This document shows positions 1-7,943 of a DNA stretch of 22,570 bases, in pieces. Position 1 is the stretch's first letter. Each line of letters starts with the position of its first letter. The stretch comes from Capsulimonas sp039928515. Its GTDB lineage: Bacteria > Armatimonadota > Armatimonadia > Armatimonadales > Capsulimonadaceae. The notes under the pieces were generated by a model. It did not search any database, was not told where the DNA came from, and saw only the letters and a program-made list of their open reading frames with translations. Both the position numbers and the translations under genes were made by a program. The stretch lies in assembly GCF_039928515.1 (NCBI RefSeq), contig NZ_JBDSSZ010000010.1, one strand, 5' to 3'.

Positions 1-375
1 GTTCAACTCCTTGAGGGCAAGCGCAATCTTGGCCAGACTTTTGGAGACCCAGAGGAGCGGACGCATCGGATCGCCCATGAGTGTCGGCTCGATCACCCGC
101 TGGAGATCGGAAATTAAGGTCGGGTCCGTCAGAATGAGTGGCGGTCTCCCGCCGCCGGCGCGCCGCACGCTCCCTGCGAGAAGGGGTTGATGATCTAAAT
201 CTTTGAGTCCTCTTCCAATGGTGCTGCGGGCGACTTTTGTCGCTTGGGAGACGGCCAGGATGCCGCCATATCCGGCCGCGCGTGCTTCCGCCGCCGCCCA
301 TATTCGGCGGTCGCGTTCATCCAGATGAGCGGCCACGCACTCAAAGCGCGCACGGATGGCGTTTTGGTCAATCAT
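1..375 (-). CDS. ISAzo13-family transposase, N-terminal 125 residues (runs off the left edge)
   Basis: An open frame without stops runs from an ATG at 375 to the window edge. It encodes the N-terminal part of a DDE-type transposase. Visible landmarks are the start MIDQNAIRARFECVAAHLDE, then ERDRRIWAAAEARAAGYGG, a helix-turn-helix-like stretch AVSQATKVARSTIGRGLKDL (about residues 37-57), RRAGGGRPP (about 70-78), the segment TDPTLISDLQRVIEPT, and GDP followed by LLWVSKSLAKIALAL. This order, especially the R-R-x-G-G-G-R block followed by TDPTL and a WxxKS motif, is what I know of ISAzo13-family transposases. The catalytic DDE part lies outside the window, so activity cannot be judged. No clear Shine-Dalgarno precedes the ATG. 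The plus-strand ORF opposite it is an antisense shadow. Confidence 0.82.
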   Translation of the reverse strand, partial: MIDQNAIRARFECVAAHLDERDRRIWAAAEARAAGYGGILAVSQATKVARSTIGRGLKDLDHQPLLAGSVRRAGGGRPPLILTDPTLISDLQRVIEPTLMGDPMRPLLWVSKSLAKIALALKELN

Positions 376-430
376 GCAGCTATATTCGACACCGAAAGCG
401 GAAAAGACTCCCGCATTTCAGGATTAACAA
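1..430 (-). mobile_element. Insertion sequence, transposase-start end (partial)
   Basis: The transposase starts at 375 on the minus strand, so the IS terminus nearest its start codon should lie just above 375. Base composition changes from GC-rich to AT-rich between about 415 and 440. A small imperfect inverted pair, AAAGCGG at 398-404 and CCGCATTT at 412-419, lies in this interval and may belong to the IS end. I cannot fix the terminal repeat or target duplication because the other end is outside the window. The boundary of 430 is approximate. Confidence 0.5.
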
Positions 431-846
431 GATTCACTTATATTGGACCAAGTCCTAAGATACCTGCCGGTTATCAGGTGTCGCCCAAAGGATACCAATC
501 TAGGGAACTTATTGAGGGTGATAACCAACAGTGGAATGGTCAACCGTCGCTATTTGAAGAGGACAATGTGCCTGAGGAGGCCTTCCAGAACTACTGGGTG
601 CTTTCCGAATTTGGAGGTACTTCTATATCTGGCCCGTATTTGACGATTCACTTGAGCCTCCCTGTTCACCTCAATAGTGTTGGGGATCGGATGACAAGTT
701 GTGAACATGCCGTTCTGTTTAATGGTCCGGTAAACAATACGATTCCGGTAATTATAGATATACCCAATAGTGGTGTTGACAACTCTGATAACTATTACTC
801 TAATTCTAGTTCAGAATTAGAGGCCGTAATTATAGAGGAGAATTAA
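379..846 (+). pseudogene. 5'-truncated hypothetical gene cut by the IS, upstream partner of the XRE/ImmA gene
   Basis: The frame stays open back to 244, but everything before about 376 is antisense to the transposase. The gene body therefore starts inside or after the IS end and has lost its original start. The visible product is acidic and rich in Asn, Ser and Glu, with FTYIGPSPKIPAGYQVSP near its beginning and a tail ending in ELEAVIIEEN. I recognise no domain. Codons are AT-rich like those of the next gene. It ends one base before that gene's GTG, and its last codons contain that gene's ribosome-binding site, so the two were one operon with likely translational coupling. An antitoxin-like or accessory role is possible from position alone. 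No start codon with a good ribosome-binding site is visible in the surviving part. Confidence 0.5.
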
Positions 847-847
847 G

Positions 848-1981
848 GTGGGCGATGTGTTCTTACCACCCATTGGATCGGATGATAGGCATTGGGGTGT
901 TTTTTCACCGACGCGATTAACTGTCGCTCGGCGTCGGCGCTCCATGACGAAAAAAGCATTAGCCGAAGCTATTGCAGTTTCGGCGCCGGCGATTACACAA
1001 TATGAAGAAGCCTATAATAAACCTGAGCTAGAAACTACTTTTCGGATTGCGCGAGTATTAAATTATCCAATTGAATTCTTTTTCGATAGGGATCTTAATT
1101 TAATTCCCGATGAGGCTTTGAGTTTTCGTGCACGAAGATCAATGTCAGCTTCCTTACGTGGCAAGATGAATATGTGTGGTGTGCTCGCCTCAAGCCTGAT
1201 TTCTAATGCTGTGAGAAAAAAGTTTAAGCTGCCAGATATGGACATTACAAATATGTCGGGAGAAACTCCGGAAAATGCTGCCGTATTGCTTCGTAGGCAA
1301 TGGAAGTTAGGGGCGCATCCAATCTCTAATATGGTTCATTTATTGGAATCAAGAGGGGTTGAAGTCTATTGGGTTAATGAAGACTCTTCATGCGTAGATG
1401 GTTTTTCGTTTTGGCAAGACGATAAACCATTTGTGTTACTCAACGTGTTCAAAGATGCCGGCGACAGAGGCCGGTTTGATGCGGCGCATGAACTTGCTCA
1501 TTTAGTACTTCATAGAAATTTAGATGTGCTTGATGGGCACAAAGCAGAGAATGAAGCTGACAGATTTGCGGCATCATTCTTACTTCCTGAAGATCAATTT
1601 AAATTGGAGAGTCCTTCACAGCCTGTTTTAAATCACTATGAGCATTTGAAAAATAGATGGGGATTATCCATTGGGGCTTTAGTTAGAAGAAGTCGAGATG
1701 TTGGAAAGATTTCACAGTGGCAATATGAAAATGCTTGTAAAGAAATTGCTCGACGGGGCTGGAGAACTAAAGAGCCGTGGAAAATTAAACGTGAAACATC
1801 AAAATTGCACACAATGATATTTGAACGTATGAGTAAGAGAGGGATTCTCCCATCCAATTTTGCTCAAGAAATTAAATTGCCATATGATGAGTTGTTGTCC
1901 TTAATGCCTGCTGCAAAGTCTTTCGAACAGAAACAGCTTTTCAATGATGATGATTATGATTTGAACAAATTGGACTTCTGA
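848..1981 (+). CDS. XRE-family regulator fused to ImmA/IrrE metallopeptidase
   Basis: The 377-residue protein has an N-terminal XRE helix-turn-helix (about residues 23-78) and a C-terminal ImmA/IrrE (COG2856-type) zinc peptidase. The zinc site is visible as HELAH at 214-218 with a third ligand in ENEADRFAASFLLPE (Glu236). In characterised relatives the peptidase cleaves or inactivates a repressor to trigger phage, ICE or stress responses. Fused forms are also common in toxin-antitoxin-like and defence-island operons. The GTG start is supported by GAGGAG at 835-840, 7 bases upstream. The gene is AT-rich compared with genes beyond 2966, which points to acquisition. It follows the IS-truncated ORF by one base and is followed by a terminator. 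The domain call is firm; the regulated target is unknown. Confidence 0.88.
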   Translation: MGDVFLPPIGSDDRHWGVFSPTRLTVARRRRSMTKKALAEAIAVSAPAITQYEEAYNKPELETTFRIARVLNYPIEFFFDRDLNLIPDEALSFRARRSMSASLRGKMNMCGVLASSLISNAVRKKFKLPDMDITNMSGETPENAAVLLRRQWKLGAHPISNMVHLLESRGVEVYWVNEDSSCVDGFSFWQDDKPFVLLNVFKDAGDRGRFDAAHELAHLVLHRNLDVLDGHKAENEADRFAASFLLPEDQFKLESPSQPVLNHYEHLKNRWGLSIGALVRRSRDVGKISQWQYENACKEIARRGWRTKEPWKIKRETSKLHTMIFERMSKRGILPSNFAQEIKLPYDELLSLMPAAKSFEQKQLFNDDDYDLNKLDF

Positions 1982-2041
1982 AAATCTGTTTGTAATTTAA
2001 AAATTACGCGTTTTATGCGAGTGTCTATATTGGTTTATCTT

Positions 2042-2071
2042 GTCGGTAGTATTAAATATACTGCCGACTTT
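2042..2071 (+). terminator. Rho-independent terminator after the XRE/ImmA gene
   Basis: An 11-bp stem GTCGGTAGTAT / ATACTGCCGAC (one G-U pair) with a 5-base loop is followed by TTTCTT. It sits 60 bases after the stop at 1981, in the right orientation. On the opposite strand no T-run follows the stem, so it probably serves only the plus-strand gene. The remaining bases to 2193 contain no gene that I can support. Confidence 0.72.
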
Positions 2072-2193
2072 CTTATTAACAACGTATAATTCTGCCAGGT
2101 ATGACAGTTCGCGTCATTAGGGTTATAATCGTTTTTTGCATGATCGTGCAGCAGAATTTAAGAATTTATTCAGCACACAACAGTACTAGGTGA

Positions 2194-2886
2194 TTAGTTA
2201 TCCTCTGTGTTTAAATTATTTAACCGCCTTGGGGGTGATGCAAGTCGTGTCGCTTTATAATCCAGTTCATAAAGAAAATTCAGAATGTCTTCGCTAACCC
2301 CAATTGCAAGTCTTAAATCGGATCTGCTGGGTGATTTAAGCTCATGTGCCGCATTATTCCCCATAAATCGAAAACTGTGAAGGCATTTAGTGATGTTATC
2401 AGGAACAACACTAGATAAATCTTCGATCTTCTTTTCTAGACTCCCCCTTGTGAAGCCTTTGTCAGCACATATACCCTCAACTAACGCTCTAATTCCTATT
2501 GTACATAGAATATTTAGATTCGCATTAAAAGCGCTAATGCTTTCTTCATAGATTATTTTGAGATCTTCTGATAACTTCGAAAACTGCCGTGCTGATATTG
2601 ATGACGCCATTCTGGCTGGTATGTAATTAACCGAGTATATTTGTCTGCCAGATTGCGTAACATGATTGTTCATTGTCCAGCAATTCTCGATAGTTGGAGT
2701 GTTACATCCTTTACATAAAATTAATCTAGTAATAAGAATATCTTCCCCTATACATTCATTCCCATCAAAATCAGGATAATGAAATTCTTCGCTGTATTTG
2801 GCTTCGTGATTTGTTTCACGTGAGCACGTATTGCAATATATTCTGAAATGCAATGGAGGATTGTCAAAATAATTCTTCTCACTCAT
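2194..2886 (-). CDS. DUF4145 domain protein with N-terminal Cys-rich (zinc-ribbon-like) segment
   Basis: The 230-residue protein begins with two Cys pairs, CNTC at about 18-21 and CKGC at about 58-61, spaced like a zinc ribbon. The C-terminal half carries the DUF4145 pattern: IGIRALVEGICADKGF, then LEKKIEDLSSV, FMGNNAAHE, and a final helix with LAIGVSEDILNFLYELDYK. DUF4145 occurs alone or fused to restriction or helicase proteins, but its biochemical role is not established to my knowledge. The gene is AT-rich and convergent with the XRE/ImmA gene, so both probably belong to the same acquired island. The ATG at 2886 is preceded by only a weak AGAAAG-like ribosome-binding site. Confidence 0.78.
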   Translation of the reverse strand: MSEKNYFDNPPLHFRIYCNTCSRETNHEAKYSEEFHYPDFDGNECIGEDILITRLILCKGCNTPTIENCWTMNNHVTQSGRQIYSVNYIPARMASSISARQFSKLSEDLKIIYEESISAFNANLNILCTIGIRALVEGICADKGFTRGSLEKKIEDLSSVVPDNITKCLHSFRFMGNNAAHELKSPSRSDLRLAIGVSEDILNFLYELDYKATRLASPPRRLNNLNTEDN

Positions 2887-2965
2887 GGTAGTGTTTTCTT
2901 TCTGTATGTAATTTTGGTTACTGTCCTATTTAATAATTCGTCTTGTACTACAGAATGATGCCGTT

Positions 2966-3475
2966 TTACCACTCACCCCTCGCACCCGCCCGCGTCGAAA
3001 ACGCCTTAGCATCATAAACATACTTTTCCGACCGCTGCACCCACCCGCCGGGCGTTCGCTCCCAAACGGTGTCGCTCACCATGTCCTGGGTAACGTACAC
3101 CGGCCCGTTCGGCGTGCGGCGGGGTGGGTGGGCGTAGTGTGTGGCTATGGTGGCGTGGGCTTCGCGACCGGTGGCGGTGACTTTGGTGATCTTCCAGGTC
3201 ATCTTGTACATTTGTGTGACCGGGAGATGGGCGAGGCGGTCGATTATGGTCTTGCGCATGGTGGCGTAGGTTTGGGTTGCGCCAGAGACGTCGGTCAGTG
3301 TCCAGGTGGGGGCGAAGGTGGAGAGGTAAGCGGCGGCGTTGTGCTGATGGCGCGCGGCGGTACGTTTGTCGAGGGCGGCGTGGATGCCGTGGCGGGCCTC
3401 GGCGACGGTGACGGCGTGCGCGGGGAGGGCGGACGCGCAGGCGAGCAGAAGGAGTGTAGGAGCGAGTTTATTCAT
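2966..3475 (-). CDS. Exported NTF2-like (SnoaL/DUF4440-type) small protein
   Basis: I chose the ATG at 3475, giving 169 residues, rather than the longer frame. It begins MNKLAPTLLLLACASALPAHA, a clean Sec signal peptide cleaved after AHA, and it overlaps the end of the upstream Uma2 gene as ATGAATAA (8 bases), which suggests translational coupling. The mature part has a helix rich in Ala and Arg, then YLSTFAPTWTLTDVSGATQT and a beta-rich tail ending VWERTPGGWVQRSEKYVYDA, the usual layout of an NTF2/SnoaL cone fold. Such domains bind small ligands or serve as enzymes, so no function can be assigned. The gene is GC-rich and marks the return to native composition after the AT-rich island. Confidence 0.66.
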   Translation of the reverse strand: MNKLAPTLLLLACASALPAHAVTVAEARHGIHAALDKRTAARHQHNAAAYLSTFAPTWTLTDVSGATQTYATMRKTIIDRLAHLPVTQMYKMTWKITKVTATGREAHATIATHYAHPPRRTPNGPVYVTQDMVSDTVWERTPGGWVQRSEKYVYDAKAFSTRAGARGEW

Positions 3476-4073
3476 TGGGTGTTTCAGAAGGGGGAACAGT
3501 GGGAGCAAAGTCGATGTTTTCATAGATCGCGGCCAGCGTCAGCGTGCAGTCAATCGATTCTAGCGCGAGTTCCCCGTGCGGTTCTGTTATCACCGAAAGC
3601 AGCCAATGGTTTTCGTCCTGCCGGAGATAGTGTTCGATCCGCATTTTGTCTTGTGAAATCAGCACATAGTCGGTGAGCGAGGGCAATCTTTGATAATGCG
3701 CGAACTTCTCGCCTCGATCGTAAGATTCCGTGGAAGGGGAAAGCACTTCGAAGATGACAGTGGGGTTGGTGAGTGTTTTGACGGGCTTGTCATCGAATAC
3801 TCTTTCTCCACACACCACCACGGCGTCGGGATAAGTATATAACCCAGTCGTGTCGACCCGAACACGCATATCGCTAGTATAGCCGCGGCAGGAGCGTCCA
3901 CGCAGTTGCGGGCCAATACCCTGTGCGAGATTGAACGTAATGATATTATGTTCTTCGCTAGCGCCGGCCATCGCGAATATCTGACCTGCGTAGTATTCGC
4001 TTTTGTGGTCGGCGGTGCGCTCCAACTCCAGATACTGTTCGGGAGTATAGTAAGTTTTGGGAAGGGAAGCCAT
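3468..4073 (-). CDS. Uma2-family putative restriction-like endonuclease (copy 1)
   Basis: The 201-residue protein has the PD-(D/E)xK-type Uma2 (DUF820) layout: YTPEQYLELE near the start, YYAGQIFAMAGAS, YTYPDAVVVCGE with the conserved Asp, IFEVLSPSTESYDRGEKF with the conserved Glu, and YVLISQDKMRIEHY with the conserved Lys. The ATG at 4073 has GAGG 8 bases upstream; the longer frame would need a TTG at 4103. Uma2 genes occur in many copies in cyanobacteria, Armatimonadota and related phyla, but their substrate is unproven. Here it pairs with a close paralogue at 6553-7164 and is probably cotranscribed with the NTF2-like gene. A TATACT block 39 bases upstream is shared with the paralogue. Confidence 0.85.
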   Translation of the reverse strand: MASLPKTYYTPEQYLELERTADHKSEYYAGQIFAMAGASEEHNIITFNLAQGIGPQLRGRSCRGYTSDMRVRVDTTGLYTYPDAVVVCGERVFDDKPVKTLTNPTVIFEVLSPSTESYDRGEKFAHYQRLPSLTDYVLISQDKMRIEHYLRQDENHWLLSVITEPHGELALESIDCTLTLAAIYENIDFAPTVPPSETPNE

Positions 4074-4111
4074 ACGGGTTACCTCAATCGGCGATGACGG
4101 CAAGATAGCTT

Positions 4112-4117
4112 AGTATA
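4112..4117 (-). promoter_or_regulatory. Candidate -10 element (TATACT) of Uma2 copy 1
   Basis: The block GCGAAGGTATACTAAGC (about 4107-4123, read on the minus strand) recurs almost unchanged upstream of the second Uma2 gene. TATACT matches a sigma-70 -10 hexamer. No convincing -35 is visible, so it could instead be an operator. Confidence 0.45.
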
Positions 4118-4265
4118 CCTTCGCTGCTTCTGTGGAGATGTATGAAACTTTGTCTTGCAATTGATGTCGGACAGAGTGTGGATGGATTTATTCTGGATGG
4201 GGCAAAACCCGGCAGCCGCCATGATTTTTGATGACAGGACGACACGAAAGGGAGGCCGCCACGCG

Positions 4266-6569
4266 ATGCGCGCTCATTCACTCACGATCGATCGACGAAG
4301 ACTTTTCCGAGGCGCCGCCGTGCTGACGCTGGCTGGGCTGCTGGCTTTCGCTGTGGGCGCGCAGTCCGCACAGGGGCAGGCCACTGCCCCGGCCAAGCCG
4401 TTCTCGGCCCAAGTCGAAAAGCGGGCGGCGGAGATGCGCAAGAAGATGACCCTGGAGGAGAAGGTCGGCCAGCTGGTGCAATTTCCCAATGGCGGGACGC
4501 GTGGGCCGGACGGTAAAGGGATCGATCAGAATGAACTGCTCGCGCGCGGCGGCGTTGGCTCCCTGATGAGCCCGTCGGATGCAAGCGCCGTCAATGCGTT
4601 TCAGAAGCAGGCGGTCGAAAAATCCCGCATGAAGATCCCGGTGATCGTGGGCACGGACGTGATCCACGGCTTTCGCACGATCTTTCCCGTTCCTCTTGGG
4701 CTCTCGGCATCCTGGAACCCGGATCTGGTCGAAAAGACCTCGCGTGTCGCCGCCGTGGAGGCGACTTCCGAGGGCATCCGCTGGACCTTTTCACCGATGG
4801 TGGATATCGCCCGCGACGCTCGCTGGGGACGGATTATGGAAGGCGCCGGAGAAGATCCGTACCTGGGCGCGCAATTCGCCGCCGCCGCCGTTCGCGGCTA
4901 CCAGGGGAAAGATTTGTCCGATCCCACGTCGATGATCGCCTGCGCCAAGCACTTTGTCGGCTACGGCGGCGCCGAAAGCGGCCGTGATTACAATTTGGTC
5001 GATATGTCCGAGCGCACGCTGCGCGACGTGTATCTGCCGCCGTTTCAGGCGGCTGCCGACGCCGGAGCAGGCTCGTTCATGAGCGCATTCAGCTCCCTGC
5101 AGGGCGTGCCCGCCTCCGCAAACCATCACACGCTGACCGATATTCTGCGCGGCGAGTGGGGATTTCGCGGCTTTGTGGTGAGCGATTGGGATTCCGTGAA
5201 TGAACTGATCAACCACGGCGTCGCGCTCGACGGCGAGACCGCCGCCCGCAAGGCCGTGACCGCCGGCGTGGATATGGATATGGGAAGCGGCCGGTACGGC
5301 GAGAACCTCGTCAAGCTCGTTCGGAGCGGTAAGGTTCCCGAGCGCGTCGTGGACGAGGCCGTCGAGCGCATCCTGCGGGTCAAAATCGCCATGGGCCTAT
5401 TCGAGCATCCTTACACCGACGAGACCCGGCGCCAGACTGTCCTCTTCGCGCCGGAGCACGTGGCGCTCGCGCGGCGCGCCGCAGTTGAATCCTTTGTGCT
5501 GCTGAAGAACGATCCCATCGCGGGCGGCGCTCCCGCGCTGCCGATCGCCGAGGGAAAAACCGTCGCCCTGATCGGACCGCTCGCCGATAACGCCGGGGAA
5601 ATGCTGGGCGTGTGGGAGTGCCGGGGACGCGACTCGGACGTCATTACCCTCCGGCAGTCGCTCGCCGACCGGCTGAAAGACAAATTGATCTATGCGAAGG
5701 GGACGGAGATTGAAACCGACTCCGAAGCAGGCTTTAGCGGAGCGCTCGAAGCGGCAAATCGGGCGGATGTTGTCGTGATGGCGCTGGGCGAGACCCGAAG
5801 AATGACCGGAGAAGCGGCCTCGCGCACCAAACTCGTCCTGCCCGGCAACCAATTGAAGCTGCTGCAAGCGGTCGCCGCCACCGGGAAACCCGTCGTGCTG
5901 GTCCTTTTCAGCGGCCGTCCGCTGGCGCTTCCCTGGGAAGCCGCGCACATCCCGTCGATTTTGGAAGCCTGGTATCCCGGCGATCAGGCGGGGCCGGCGC
6001 TGGCGAGCACACTGTTCGGCGAAACCAATCCCGCCGGAAAGCTGACCGTGAGTTTCCCCCGCGCCGTCGGTCAGGAGCCGCTGTACTACAGCATCATGAA
6101 CACTGGTCGCCCTGTGAATCCGGGCAATCCGTACGTGACCCGTTATATCGACGAGCTGACCACAGCGCAGTTCCCCTTCGGCTGGGGCCTGTCGTATACA
6201 AAATTCGACTATTCGGCCACGAAAATTACTACAACAGCTGCCCGCGCCAAGGATTTGAACACCACCGGCGCAATCACGATCGAAGCGACAATAACAAACT
6301 CCGGAGCACGCCCCGGCGAGGAAATCGCCCAGCTCTATATCCGCGAGCGGGGGACCAGCGTGGTGCGTCCTGTCCGAGAATTAAAAGGCTACCAAAAGAT
6401 CCTTCTCAAGGTCGGGGAATCACGGCTCGTCAAGTTCACACTGACAAAGAAAGAGCTCTCATTCTGGAACATCGACTCCAAGCAGACCGTGGAGCCGTGT
6501 GAACTGACCGTATGGGTCGCCCCTCACTCCGATGGCGGGCAGCCGGCACAAATCACGATCGCGCCGTAA
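4266..6569 (+). CDS. bglX: Exported GH3 beta-glucosidase (BglX-type)
   Basis: This is a 767-residue glycoside hydrolase family 3 enzyme that releases terminal beta-D-glucose, or related sugars, from oligosaccharides. The ATG at 4266 is supported by AAGGGAGG 10 bases upstream; longer in-frame starts have no such site. The N-terminus DRRRLFRGAAVLTLAGLLAF is a Tat-like signal. The N-terminal TIM-barrel domain contains MTLEEKVGQLVQFPN, the KHFVGYG substrate loop, and the nucleophile Asp307 in VVSDWDSV. The second alpha/beta domain follows (ALPIAEGKTVALIGPLAD, then LFGETNPAGKLTVSFPR), with PFGWGLSYTKFDY leading to a C-terminal fibronectin III-like domain. Length and order fit complete BglX-type enzymes. 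It lies between two opposed Uma2 genes and its stop overlaps the end of the second by 17 bases. Confidence 0.92.
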   Translation: MRAHSLTIDRRRLFRGAAVLTLAGLLAFAVGAQSAQGQATAPAKPFSAQVEKRAAEMRKKMTLEEKVGQLVQFPNGGTRGPDGKGIDQNELLARGGVGSLMSPSDASAVNAFQKQAVEKSRMKIPVIVGTDVIHGFRTIFPVPLGLSASWNPDLVEKTSRVAAVEATSEGIRWTFSPMVDIARDARWGRIMEGAGEDPYLGAQFAAAAVRGYQGKDLSDPTSMIACAKHFVGYGGAESGRDYNLVDMSERTLRDVYLPPFQAAADAGAGSFMSAFSSLQGVPASANHHTLTDILRGEWGFRGFVVSDWDSVNELINHGVALDGETAARKAVTAGVDMDMGSGRYGENLVKLVRSGKVPERVVDEAVERILRVKIAMGLFEHPYTDETRRQTVLFAPEHVALARRAAVESFVLLKNDPIAGGAPALPIAEGKTVALIGPLADNAGEMLGVWECRGRDSDVITLRQSLADRLKDKLIYAKGTEIETDSEAGFSGALEAANRADVVVMALGETRRMTGEAASRTKLVLPGNQLKLLQAVAATGKPVVLVLFSGRPLALPWEAAHIPSILEAWYPGDQAGPALASTLFGETNPAGKLTVSFPRAVGQEPLYYSIMNTGRPVNPGNPYVTRYIDELTTAQFPFGWGLSYTKFDYSATKITTTAARAKDLNTTGAITIEATITNSGARPGEEIAQLYIRERGTSVVRPVRELKGYQKILLKVGESRLVKFTLTKKELSFWNIDSKQTVEPCELTVWVAPHSDGGQPAQITIAP

Positions 6570-7164
6570 CGTCGGCATTGATCGGCGACGGCGCTGCGAA
6601 CTCGACGTTTTCATAAACCGAAGAAAGCGCCAGCCGGCACTCAATAGACCGCAGGACAATCTCGTCCTGCGGTTCCGTCGCTTCAGTGAGCAGCCAGTGG
6701 GTCTCATCCTGTCTTGTGTAGTGCTCGATTCGCATCTTGTCCTGAGAGATCAAAATATAGTCCGTGAGCGAAGGGAGGCGTCGGTAGTGCGCGAACTTCT
6801 CGCCACGATCGTAAAGCTCCGTGGAGGGAGATAGCACTTCAATGATTACGTTGGGGTTAGTAAGAGTGTCCGTGTGCTTGTCGTCAAACTTTCGCTCACC
6901 ACAGACGGCAGCATTGTCAGGATAGGTATAGAGCCCGGTCGCGCTGACGCGAATGCGCATATCACCAGAGTATGTGCGGCAGGGACGGCCGCGCAATTGT
7001 AAACTCAGTTCGCGCGAGAGATTGACAGTGATAATATTGTGCGCTTCACTGGCGCCGGCCATTGAGAATATCTGCCCCGAATAATATTCGCTCTTATGGT
7101 CGGCGCTTCGCTCCAGTTCCAGATATTGTTCCGGCGTGTAGTAAACTGCGGGTAGGGAAGCCAT
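6553..7164 (-). CDS. Uma2-family putative restriction-like endonuclease (copy 2)
   Basis: The 203-residue paralogue of the gene at 3468-4073 is roughly 70% identical by eye. It keeps YTPEQYLELE, YYSGQIFSMAGAS, YTYPDNAAVCGE, IIEVLSPSTELYDRGEKF and YILISQDKMRIEHY, so the presumed catalytic Asp, Glu and Lys positions are present. The ATG at 7164 has the same GAGGTAA ribosome-binding site and spacing as copy 1. The C-terminal 15 residues differ completely between the copies. Its 3' end overlaps the GH3 gene tail-to-tail. The upstream gene on the same strand ends 72 bases before it, and a shared TATACT block lies in that gap, so it probably has its own promoter. Confidence 0.85.
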   Translation of the reverse strand: MASLPAVYYTPEQYLELERSADHKSEYYSGQIFSMAGASEAHNIITVNLSRELSLQLRGRPCRTYSGDMRIRVSATGLYTYPDNAAVCGERKFDDKHTDTLTNPNVIIEVLSPSTELYDRGEKFAHYRRLPSLTDYILISQDKMRIEHYTRQDETHWLLTEATEPQDEIVLRSIECRLALSSVYENVEFAAPSPINADVTARS

Positions 7165-7203
7165 ACGGATTACCTCAATCGACAATCAAAACGAGATGGC
7201 TTT

Positions 7204-7209
7204 AGTATA
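7204..7209 (-). promoter_or_regulatory. Candidate -10 element (TATACT) of Uma2 copy 2
   Basis: Read on the minus strand, the block GCGAAGGTATACTAA matches the one upstream of copy 1 and lies at a similar distance (39 bases) from the start codon. Conservation of a non-coding block beside paralogues supports a promoter or operator role. Confidence 0.45.
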
Positions 7210-7236
7210 CCTTCGCGTCAATTTTTCCGTTATCCA

Positions 7237-7803
7237 CTAAAACAGCGCATATGCACGTGGGCGAGGCTCCCAAAATACGCAAACCAATCGAATCAGCGCC
7301 GGTGCGATGAATAGCGACACAAACAGCCAAACATACATCGCGGCAAACGTACGATGAGATCTCGGCGACATCTCGTAGGTGATATAGTGATCGCTTCCCG
7401 CTGTCAGATCCTGAATTTGGCCACGCCAATATTTCGCGGAAACGATTTCGCCGGGTCTGCGGGAGGCGGCGAAGTTCTCCCAGACGTGATCGTAGTGATG
7501 GAGATTACCCCATTGATCGCGGATGGTGAGCCCATAAACCGTGACGCCGCTGACGTAGACCTTTGAGCCTTCATGCCGTGAGGTCACGTCGACCACTGTC
7601 GCGGGGCCGTCGGTGCATGGCGCGAGTGAAGGATCGATATTCTCCGCGCCGGGAACGCAGCCCGGCGAGCGTGCGCGTAAGTCGCCCTGAACGTTGATAT
7701 CCCGAAATTCGGACTTGACGTCGTGATAGATGTTGTAGATACCCAGCGGGATCAACGTGATCAAAATCATGAGGATCGGATATCGGTTCAGTCGCCAAGT
7801 CAT
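7237..7803 (-). CDS. Two-helix membrane protein of unknown function
   Basis: The ATG at 7803 (188 residues) is preceded by AAAGG 7 bases upstream. The longer frame lacks support. One hydrophobic helix lies near the N-terminus (PILMILITLIPLGIYNIY) and a second near the C-terminus (FAAMYVWLFVSLFIAPALIR). The soluble domain between them (about 115 residues) contains two Cys in a CVPGAENIDPSLAPC loop and beta-rich segments such as KVYVSGVTVYGLTIRDQWG, and probably faces the periplasm. I recognise no family. It is followed on the same strand by Uma2 copy 2, with no functional link apparent. Confidence 0.6.
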   Translation of the reverse strand: MTWRLNRYPILMILITLIPLGIYNIYHDVKSEFRDINVQGDLRARSPGCVPGAENIDPSLAPCTDGPATVVDVTSRHEGSKVYVSGVTVYGLTIRDQWGNLHHYDHVWENFAASRRPGEIVSAKYWRGQIQDLTAGSDHYITYEMSPRSHRTFAAMYVWLFVSLFIAPALIRLVCVFWEPRPRAYALF

Positions 7804-7879
7804 GGGAATGCCTTTGTTGTCAAGATATAAGCTATCTCTTAAGACACGGAGGCGCCTGGTTGGTTGCAAGGCTTGCAAG

Positions 7880-7916
7880 AAAAAAATCCCCCGCCGTCGA
7901 AAATCGACAGCGAGGG
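7880..7916 (-). terminator. Rho-independent terminator of the PEP-CTERM gene
   Basis: On the minus strand a 13-bp stem CCCTCGCTGTCGA / TCGACGGCGGGGG (two G-U pairs) with a TTT loop is followed by ATTTTTTT. It begins 28 bases after the stop at 7944 and is oriented for that gene. Confidence 0.85.
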
Positions 7917-7943
7917 CAGTGTGGGGACATTTTCAGACAGACT

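Noticed and set aside
244..378. Plus-strand start of a 200-codon frame at 244
   Set aside because: This part is exactly antisense to a convincing transposase N-terminus. Only the portion after about 376 has independent coding character.
3128..3676. 182-codon plus-strand Gly-rich frame
   Set aside because: It is antisense to the NTF2-like and Uma2 genes, which have motifs and ribosome-binding sites. No domain is visible in it.
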